56,875 nt of DNA from assembly GCA_015490295.1 (NCBI GenBank), contig WFYC01000019.1, positions 1 to 56,875 on the forward strand, in the 5' to 3' direction. Made by a program: the position numbers and the translations under genes. This document shows positions 51,094 to 56,875 of this stretch, one piece after another. Each line of letters begins with the position of its first letter. Position 1 is the first letter of the stretch. This stretch comes from Hydrogenimonas sp. GTDB taxonomy: Bacteria > Campylobacterota > Campylobacteria > Campylobacterales > Hydrogenimonadaceae. Under the pieces are notes generated by a model. It saw nothing but the letters and a program-made list of their open reading frames with translations. It searched no databases and was not told the DNA's origin.

Positions 51094-52004
51094 GAGACAG
51101 AATCTACCTGATCCTCTTCAATCTCTTCAGATGGGTGGTGATACACACCCCCCAAAAGATAAAATCTCTCTTCATAAAGACTCTTGCAAGACTCATATAT
51201 CTGCTCGACAGAAAACACCGCCGCATCGCAAGAGTCAACCTCGACCTCGCGTTCGGCGATACGATGAGCGACGAAGAGAAAGAGAAGATAGTAAAAAAGA
51301 CATACGAAAATCTCCTCTTCAACCTGGCCGATTTCGTGCAGAACCAGGGAATCGACGAAAAGAGCCTGCTTGGCAAGGTGGAGTTCAAAAATCCTGAAAT
51401 CGTCGAATCGGCAATGAGCTCGGGAAGACCCATCATCTTCATAACCGCCCACTACGGCAACTGGGAGCTTCTTCCGCTTGCTACAGCCGCCAGGTTTGGC
51501 CCACTCATCGGTGTGGGCCGGCCACTTGATTCGAAAGTGATGGATGAGATTCTAAGCGCAAACAGAGAGCAGTTCGATATAAAGGTGGTGCAGAAGAAAG
51601 GGGCGATGAGAGAGCTCATGAAGGCGCTGAAGCAGGGTCGCTCGGTCGGACTTCTGGTAGATCAGAACACGGCCGAAAACGAGGGACTTCTAATCTCGTT
51701 TTTTGGCAAAGAGGCACGCCATACGCCAGCGGCGGCCCTGCTGGCGATGCGAACGGATGCGGTTATCATCCCCGCTTTCATAACGACCGAAGATCACAGA
51801 CGCTACCAAATAGAGTACTACCCACCCCTCGAGATTCCAAAAGAGGGGAGCAAGGAGGAGCGGATACTAAAAAACGTACAGGCGCAGGCCGACATCACGG
51901 AGCGGGCGATCCGCAAAAAACCGGACGAGTGGTTCTGGCTCCACAAGCGGTGGAAGAATCGCTTCGAGTATCTCTATGACGGAAGAGAAGATGGTGATAG
52001 GTAG
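51090..52004 (+). CDS. lipid A late acyltransferase (LpxL/HtrB family)
   Basis: Inner-membrane enzyme transferring a fatty acyl chain to the lipid A precursor. Of 304 residues, the N-terminus carries a membrane helix, and the catalytic HxxxxE motif is HYGNWE, followed by RPLDSKVMDEIL and LVDQNTAENEG. The start at 51090 overlaps waaC (ATGA); longer readings run through waaC. It corresponds to waaM/htrB of Campylobacter, also next to waaC. Confidence 0.9.
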   Translation: MRDRIYLILFNLFRWVVIHTPQKIKSLFIKTLARLIYLLDRKHRRIARVNLDLAFGDTMSDEEKEKIVKKTYENLLFNLADFVQNQGIDEKSLLGKVEFKNPEIVESAMSSGRPIIFITAHYGNWELLPLATAARFGPLIGVGRPLDSKVMDEILSANREQFDIKVVQKKGAMRELMKALKQGRSVGLLVDQNTAENEGLLISFFGKEARHTPAAALLAMRTDAVIIPAFITTEDHRRYQIEYYPPLEIPKEGSKEERILKNVQAQADITERAIRKKPDEWFWLHKRWKNRFEYLYDGREDGDR

Positions 52005-53211
52005 ACTCAAAGTGCCGCAAAGAGAGAGGCTCGATCTCTGGATAAACTACCTCATCGTAGCCCTCGGATTTACGCTTCCCATATCGATTGCCGTAAACAA
52101 TGTGCTCCTGGTGCTCATCCTCACACTATGGCTTTTGGCCGGAGATTTCAAGGAGAGATGGCACAGAATAAAGAGCAACATGGCAGCCATCGCCATCATG
52201 ATCTTTTTCGCATTCCATTTTGCAGGTCTCATATATAGTAGTGACCCTGAAACGGGTCTCAAAGAGATCATAACTAGAGAACAGCTTCTTCTATTTATGC
52301 CTATTTTTATATCGGTAATAAAGCCGGAGTTCATTAAAAAAGCTCTCACCGCATTTTTGCTCGCCCTCATGATTTCAGAAGTACTCTCTTATGGAATGTA
52401 TTTCGACCTCATCCACATCCCTTGGCACAACTATGCAAAAGAGCCATACCCTACACCGTTTGTCAGCCACCTCTCCTACTCACCGATGGTCGCTTTCGCA
52501 GTAATACTTCTCATTCACCGCATAATCTACGGCGACGAGAGCCGCCGGGTGAAGATCGTATACCTCTTTTTTATGGTGACAATGTCTTTGAATATATTCA
52601 TAAGCGGGGGGCGTGCCGGGCAGGTAGGCTTTGTCGTGATTCTTCTCTTTTATGTGGCATACCAGTTCAGAAAAGAGTTCAAGAAGATGGCGGCACTTCT
52701 TGGCATAAGCGTTGCGGCGATCGTGCTGGTATTTTTTATAAACAGACCGTTTCACGACAGGATGATGCTCGCCTACCACAATGTCGTAAATTTCAAAGCC
52801 AACCAGCACACCTCGGTAGGGCTCAGAATCAACTTTACGCTCAACTCCTGGGAGCTCTTCAAAGAGCATCCGCTGCTGGGTTTTGGAACCGGGGCTTTCG
52901 AAAAGGAGTATGAGCGTATAAACCGAAAACTCACTCCGAAAGTCCGCGCCACATCGCAGCCGCACAACTTCTATATGCTGACACTCGTTCAGTTCGGGCT
53001 CGCGGGGCTCGCACTTTTGCTCTACATATTCTATTCACTCTTTAAAATCGCCCAAAAAACGGAAGACTCCTACCGCGGCGTACGCTACTCGTTCCTGGTG
53101 CTCTATCTCACCATAATGCTCAGCGACTCCTATCTGCTGGGCCACTATACGACACTCTTCTTCGCCTATATCGCCGCACTGCTTTTTAACTCAAAGGTAG
53201 AAGATGTATAG
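51976..53211 (+). CDS. O-antigen ligase/polymerase-like membrane protein
   Basis: A protein of 411 residues with about 11 membrane helices and a large periplasmic loop containing the Wzy_C signature (HTSVGLRINFTLNSWELFKEHPLLGFG split near 265-295). This family joins O-chains to lipid A-core (WaaL) or polymerises them; the difference cannot be told here. The start at 51976 overlaps the acyltransferase by 29 bp; an ATG at 51991 is an alternative. Confidence 0.82.
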   Translation: MTEEKMVIGRLKVPQRERLDLWINYLIVALGFTLPISIAVNNVLLVLILTLWLLAGDFKERWHRIKSNMAAIAIMIFFAFHFAGLIYSSDPETGLKEIITREQLLLFMPIFISVIKPEFIKKALTAFLLALMISEVLSYGMYFDLIHIPWHNYAKEPYPTPFVSHLSYSPMVAFAVILLIHRIIYGDESRRVKIVYLFFMVTMSLNIFISGGRAGQVGFVVILLFYVAYQFRKEFKKMAALLGISVAAIVLVFFINRPFHDRMMLAYHNVVNFKANQHTSVGLRINFTLNSWELFKEHPLLGFGTGAFEKEYERINRKLTPKVRATSQPHNFYMLTLVQFGLAGLALLLYIFYSLFKIAQKTEDSYRGVRYSFLVLYLTIMLSDSYLLGHYTTLFFAYIAALLFNSKVEDV

Positions 53212-54286
53212 GAAAATTCTCATCATCGTACAGCGCTCCAACGGTGACGTATTTCTGTCAACCCCGCTCATAGAGACGCTGCATGAAAGATATGAGAATG
53301 CGAAAATCGAGATGCTCGTAAACCGCGACACCCTCGCCATTGCTAAGACACTACCTCACCTAGATGCCATCCACACCTACGACTATGGGTGGAAAAGAGA
53401 GGGTGCGGTACGAAGGCTCAAAGAGGAAGCGGCTCTTGTAAAGAGAATCTTTAAAAAGTACGATCTTGCCATAAACCTGACTGCCAGCGACAGAAGCGTA
53501 CTCTATGCCCGGCTGGCGGCCAAAAAGGCGATCTCCTGCGTAGAGAAGGAGCCTTCGAAGTCATGGTGGAAGCGCCTCGTTCTAAGCGGACACTTCGACT
53601 TTGATCCGCAAAGGCACATCGTAGAACATACACATATGCCCCTTAAACTGCTGGGAGTGGAGCCCGAGAGGATGGAGGTTCACGCCAACATACCGAAAGA
53701 GGGAGAAAAAGAGCTAAAAGATCTCTCTTTCGACACCGAAGCCCCTTTTGCTATCTTCCACCCGTCGGCGCAGTACGACTACAAGATCTACCCTGCCCAT
53801 CTGCGAAACAGGCTGCTCGAAATGCTGAACACCCTCGGTATCCCCATAGCAATCACCGGAGGCACTGGAGAAATAGACAAAAGAGTCTCGAAAGAGCTTC
53901 CCGATCTGCCGAATCTTCATAACCTGATAGGCAAGACATCCCTCGCCGGCTACATCGCTCTGTGTGCGAAATCTTCGGCCTACATAGGCATGGACACACT
54001 CAACATGCACATAGCCGCGGCACTGGATAGAAGAGTATTTGCGATATTCGGCCCGACACTTCCGCAGATCTGGTCGCCGTGGAGCAACACTTTGCAAAGA
54101 GGGGTGAAATCGAGCGCACCTTTGCAAAACTATGGCAATATAACACTCTTTCAGGCCGATATGCCCTGCGTGGCGTGCGGGAAAGCGGGATGCGACGACA
54201 GACACGGCAGGAGCGACTGCCTCTATGCCATAGAGCCGGAGAGGATATTTGAAGAGGTGAAGAAGTGGTTGAGCGAATCAGTGTAA
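53204..54286 (+). CDS. GT9-family heptosyltransferase-like protein
   Basis: A 360-residue glycosyltransferase of family 9 (ADP-heptose:LPS type): N-terminal ILIIVQRSNGDVFLSTPL, C-terminal IGMDTLNMHIAAAL and a four-Cys segment (CVACGKAGC...DC) usual near the end of WaaF/WaaQ proteins. It probably adds a further heptose or related sugar to the core. It overlaps its neighbours by 8 and 22 bp. Confidence 0.85.
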   Translation: MYRKILIIVQRSNGDVFLSTPLIETLHERYENAKIEMLVNRDTLAIAKTLPHLDAIHTYDYGWKREGAVRRLKEEAALVKRIFKKYDLAINLTASDRSVLYARLAAKKAISCVEKEPSKSWWKRLVLSGHFDFDPQRHIVEHTHMPLKLLGVEPERMEVHANIPKEGEKELKDLSFDTEAPFAIFHPSAQYDYKIYPAHLRNRLLEMLNTLGIPIAITGGTGEIDKRVSKELPDLPNLHNLIGKTSLAGYIALCAKSSAYIGMDTLNMHIAAALDRRVFAIFGPTLPQIWSPWSNTLQRGVKSSAPLQNYGNITLFQADMPCVACGKAGCDDRHGRSDCLYAIEPERIFEEVKKWLSESV

Positions 54287-55017
54287 CGATTTTGACGAAA
54301 AACTCCGAGCGCTACCTTGCGCGATGCCTAGACACGCTGGCGGAGTTCGACGAGGTTTTGATAGTCGACAACGGCTCGGACGACGCTACTCTCGAGATCG
54401 CGGCGAGGTATCCCAATGTGAGGGTAGTGGAGCATGAGTTTACGGGCTTCGGACCACTGAAAAACTTCGCCGTCAAAGAGGCGAAAAACGACTGGATCTT
54501 TTCGGTTGACAGCGATGAGGTGGCAACGCCAAAGCTCATAGACTCCATAAAAGAGCTGAGTTTTGAAGATAGAGAGAATATCTACACCATAGAGCGCCTA
54601 AACCATTACAGGCAAAAACCCGTAAAGTGCTGCGGATGGTACCCCGATGAGGTGATGCGCCTTTTTAACAGGAGGTTTACATCGTTCAGCGACGCGATGG
54701 TTCACGAGTCACTCATTGCGCCCGACGGAGCCAAGAAAATCAAACTAAAAGGGGAGCTTCTGCACTACCCGTTCGACAGTGTAGAGTCGCTAATAGCCAA
54801 AATGCAGAGCTACTCCACGCTATATGCCGAAGGGAGCGGCAAGCCCTCATCACCTGCAAAAGCCTTTTTCAGGGCCGCTTTCGCCTTTTTTAGAAACTAC
54901 ATACTTCAAAGAGGGTTTCTGTGCGGTTACGAGGGGCTCTTGATAAGCGTCTCTAATGCCAACGGGGTCTTTTACAAATATATGAAACTCTACGAGAGAA
55001 GAAGAGAGAAAAAGTGA
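54265..55017 (+). CDS. GT2-family glycosyltransferase (WaaE-like)
   Basis: A 250-residue GT-A fold enzyme: SVTILTKNSERYL, VDNGSDD for the nucleotide, and SVDSDE as the metal-binding DxD. The overall plan with the WYPDEVMRLFNR stretch matches WaaE/KdtX beta-glucosyltransferases of the LPS core. GTG start at 54265 with AGAGGTGA upstream. Confidence 0.85.
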   Translation: MVERISVTILTKNSERYLARCLDTLAEFDEVLIVDNGSDDATLEIAARYPNVRVVEHEFTGFGPLKNFAVKEAKNDWIFSVDSDEVATPKLIDSIKELSFEDRENIYTIERLNHYRQKPVKCCGWYPDEVMRLFNRRFTSFSDAMVHESLIAPDGAKKIKLKGELLHYPFDSVESLIAKMQSYSTLYAEGSGKPSSPAKAFFRAAFAFFRNYILQRGFLCGYEGLLISVSNANGVFYKYMKLYERRREKK

Positions 55018-55811
55018 AAGTTTCGCTCATCATAACCACATACAACCGGCCCGATGCCCTGAAGCTGGTCCTAAAGAGCGCGCTGAAGCAGCACCGTTTA
55101 CCGCATGAGATAGTAGTAGCAGACGACGGCAGCGGCGAAGAGACCGCAAACGTCATACAGGAGGCTGCAAAAAAGAGCGCCGTACCGATACTCCACGCAT
55201 GGCAGGAGGATGAAGGGTTCAGGGCCGCCATGTCGCGCAACCGTGCGGCGGCGATGAGCAGCGGAGAGTATATTGTCATGATCGACGGAGATATGGTTTT
55301 GCATCCGCTTTTCATAAAAGACCACATAGAAGCCGCCGAGCCCGGCACATTCGTACAGGGAGGCAGGGTGCTTTTGAGCGAAGAGGCGACAAAAGAGGCC
55401 ATCATAAAGTCGCGAATCTCTTTTTCGATCTTCTCTAAATCGATAAAAAATAGAAAAAATGCGCTAAGGTGCACTCTGCTCTCCTCTCTCTTTTCGAGAA
55501 AGAGCCGCTCTTTGAAGGGGATCAGAACATGCAACTTCGCACTCTTTAGAGAAGATCTGCTTGCAGTCAACGGCTTCGACAACCGCTTTGTGGGATGGGG
55601 CAGAGAAGACAGCGAGTTTGCGGCGAGGCTTCTAAACAGCGGAATGGTGCGCAAAGATCTTAGATTCGCCGCCATCGCATACCACCTCTACCACAAAGAG
55701 AGCCCCCGCGAAGCGCTGAAAGAGAACGACAGAAGGCTGGAGCGCACTATAAAAGAGAGACTTGTGCGGTGTGAAGACGGAATCGACAGGTTCATGAAGG
55801 ATAATATATGA
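55014..55811 (+). CDS. GT2-family glycosyltransferase
   Basis: A 265-residue GT-A enzyme: SLIITTYNRPDAL, ADDGSGEE, DxD motif IDGDM and a C-terminal GWGREDSEFAARL typical of galactosyl- or chondroitin-type transferases of this family. GTG start overlaps the preceding stop (GTGA). Sugar specificity is unknown; a role in lipooligosaccharide core extension follows from the operon. Confidence 0.85.
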   Translation: MKVSLIITTYNRPDALKLVLKSALKQHRLPHEIVVADDGSGEETANVIQEAAKKSAVPILHAWQEDEGFRAAMSRNRAAAMSSGEYIVMIDGDMVLHPLFIKDHIEAAEPGTFVQGGRVLLSEEATKEAIIKSRISFSIFSKSIKNRKNALRCTLLSSLFSRKSRSLKGIRTCNFALFREDLLAVNGFDNRFVGWGREDSEFAARLLNSGMVRKDLRFAAIAYHLYHKESPREALKENDRRLERTIKERLVRCEDGIDRFMKDNI

Positions 55812-56668
55812 GAATCAGCGGTTTTACATTTCTTAGAAACGGGCAGATGCTCGGCTACCCGTTTGAGGAATCTATAAAGTCGATACTCCCGATTGTCGAC
55901 GAGTTCATAATAGCCCTGGGCCCATGCGAAGACGAGACGCAGAGCATGATAGAGGCGATAGGCGACGAGAAGATAAAGATAATCCATACCCAGTGGAACG
56001 AGGTGATGAGGGAGAGAGGCTACGTCTACGGCCAGCAGAAGATGATAGCACAGTTCAACTGTACGGGCGACTGGGCATTCTACCTCGAGGCCGACGAAGT
56101 GGTCCACGAGGATGACCTTCAGAAGATCGTCGAGGCTATGAAGAGGTACAAAGATGACGAGAGGGTCGAGGCGCTGCTTTTCGACTACATCCACTTCTAC
56201 GGCAACGCCAACAGCTACCTCGACTCTCCGGGGTGGTACCGCCGTGCCCCACGCATCATAAAAAACTCCGTAAGAAGCTACGCTCCCGACGGCCTCTTCT
56301 GGCTGGTTCTGGCAAGCAACAAGATAGGCCGCTACCCCAACGCGGCGCTTACGGGTGCAAAGATGTACCACTACGGATGGGTCAGAAGCGAAGAGCAGAT
56401 GAACCTGAAAAGCGAGAAGGTGCAGAAGTACTGGAACAAAGAGCACAAAAAGATAGACTACTCCCAAATAGATCCCTCGATAATAAAGAAGTTCAATGGC
56501 ACACACCCGAAAGTGGTGCAGGAGTGGCTCCCGAAAGCCAAAGGGGTGTTTCAGGCAGACCCGAACCACGCTCTTACTCGCCGCGAGAAAAAGCACCGTC
56601 TTATGAAAAAACTCGAAGAGCTCTTCGGGCTGGAGCTGAGCAAAAAGCACTACCGGTTGATAAAGTGA
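55808..56668 (+). CDS. GT2-like glycosyltransferase
   Basis: A 286-residue protein with FTFLRNGQMLGYPFEESI at the N-terminus, a GD-rich donor site and LEADE as the likely DxD-type motif; the C-terminal third is Lys-rich. It resembles the SPBc2/GT2-like transferases common in surface-sugar loci. It overlaps the previous gene by 4 bp. Confidence 0.78.
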   Translation: MRISGFTFLRNGQMLGYPFEESIKSILPIVDEFIIALGPCEDETQSMIEAIGDEKIKIIHTQWNEVMRERGYVYGQQKMIAQFNCTGDWAFYLEADEVVHEDDLQKIVEAMKRYKDDERVEALLFDYIHFYGNANSYLDSPGWYRRAPRIIKNSVRSYAPDGLFWLVLASNKIGRYPNAALTGAKMYHYGWVRSEEQMNLKSEKVQKYWNKEHKKIDYSQIDPSIIKKFNGTHPKVVQEWLPKAKGVFQADPNHALTRREKKHRLMKKLEELFGLELSKKHYRLIK

Positions 56669-56672
56669 TAAA

Positions 56673-56875
56673 ATGAAGATACTCGTAGAGCTTCCGACAT
56701 GGCTGGGCGATGCCGTAATGGCCACACCGGCACTCGAAAACCTCTTTGCGGCATATCCAAATACAGAGATAACCGTCGTAGGCTCCTACGTCTCCACGGA
56801 GGCCCTGAAAGCCCACCCGCGCATCGACCGCACCGTAGTGGACAAGACAAAATCGACAGGCTTCCGACCGCTCAA
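56673..56875 (+). CDS. waaF: lipopolysaccharide heptosyltransferase II, 5' part
   Basis: Begins MKILVELPTWLGDAVMATPA, the WaaF/GT9 N-terminus, and runs open to the window edge (67 codons visible). It starts 4 bp after the preceding gene. The missing part should carry the GADTGP and Cys-cluster regions that would confirm WaaF. Confidence 0.82.
   Translation, partial: MKILVELPTWLGDAVMATPALENLFAAYPNTEITVVGSYVSTEALKAHPRIDRTVVDKTKSTGFRPL

Noticed and set aside
53204-54286. Four-Cys segment of the GT9 protein as an unusual zinc site
   Set aside because: A similar Cys cluster near the C-terminus is usual in WaaF/WaaQ-type heptosyltransferases.
55688-56725. 345-codon minus-strand frame opposite glycosyltransferase genes
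   Set aside because: The plus-strand frames show GT2 motifs and overlapping starts; the antisense protein has no motif.
1-56875. CRISPR arrays, tRNA genes or a prophage
   Set aside because: No regularly spaced repeats, no cloverleaf-like sequence and no phage genes were recognised; apart from the short decayed region the content is core-genome-like.

Overview
The window looks like chromosomal DNA of a campylobacterotal (epsilonproteobacterial) bacterium. This rests on gene order: two blocks, fabH-plsX-rpmF-DUF177-ndk-ferredoxin with a divergent peroxiredoxin, and rplY-pth-LptF/G-lysA-HAD-pheA-hisC-fliF-fliG-fliH-dxs, match from memory the order in Campylobacter jejuni. A type II secretion (T2SS) operon, a GspL/M/N-like trio and UPF0323/ATP-grasp genes suggest a free-living, possibly vent-type relative rather than Campylobacter itself. 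Genus cannot be fixed from the sequence alone.

Layout. 1-262: a consensus rRNA-type promoter and leader reading leftward out of the window. 263-4897 (minus): fatty-acid/phospholipid start genes with L32, then ndk, a ferredoxin and metK. 5038-5634 (plus): a 2-Cys peroxiredoxin. 5729-23204 (minus): dxs at the end of a flagellar basal-body run (fliFGH), amino-acid genes (hisC, pheA, lysA), an LPS-export permease, pth, L25, a PilT-type ATPase, transaldolase and an N-degron set (clpS-clpA-aat). 23345-24589 (minus): a sulfhydrylase-type PLP enzyme, behind which lies a pair of 43-bp repeats. 24803-25453 (plus): bioD. 25437-32342 (minus): envelope and stress genes (glycine-zipper protein, permease, TSP3-type barrel, Met/Gln-rich periplasmic protein) with a histidine kinase/OmpR-type regulator that follows an ATP-grasp enzyme and a UPF0323 lipoprotein. 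32471-34277 (plus): pyrB-pabB. 34299-37687 (minus): upp, a CDF metal exporter, a rhodanese and a TraF-family outer-membrane protein.

37688-40035 is a decayed stretch. It holds a remnant of an IS30-type transposase and a lipoprotein gene broken by at least three frameshifts. 40075-50004 (plus) is a complete-looking T2SS operon in the order L-M-N-C-D-E-F-G-H-I-J-K, almost all junctions overlapping. The one exception is a 208-bp insert between gspF and gspG that contains a truncated four-helix-bundle (S23/IVP-like) gene; four copies of a heptamer repeat now form the start of the gspG coding sequence. 50092-56875 (plus) is a lipooligosaccharide core operon (waaC, acyltransferase, ligase, GT9, three glycosyltransferases, partial waaF).

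The points I find most unusual are the four-helix-bundle/heptamer insertion into the pseudopilin gene, with a frame-breaking repeat inside the gspG leader; the shared GTTMAC boxes at 11-bp spacing in front of two envelope genes next to the two-component system; and the graveyard between the TraF-like gene and the T2SS. No CRISPR array, tRNA or intact insertion sequence was seen.
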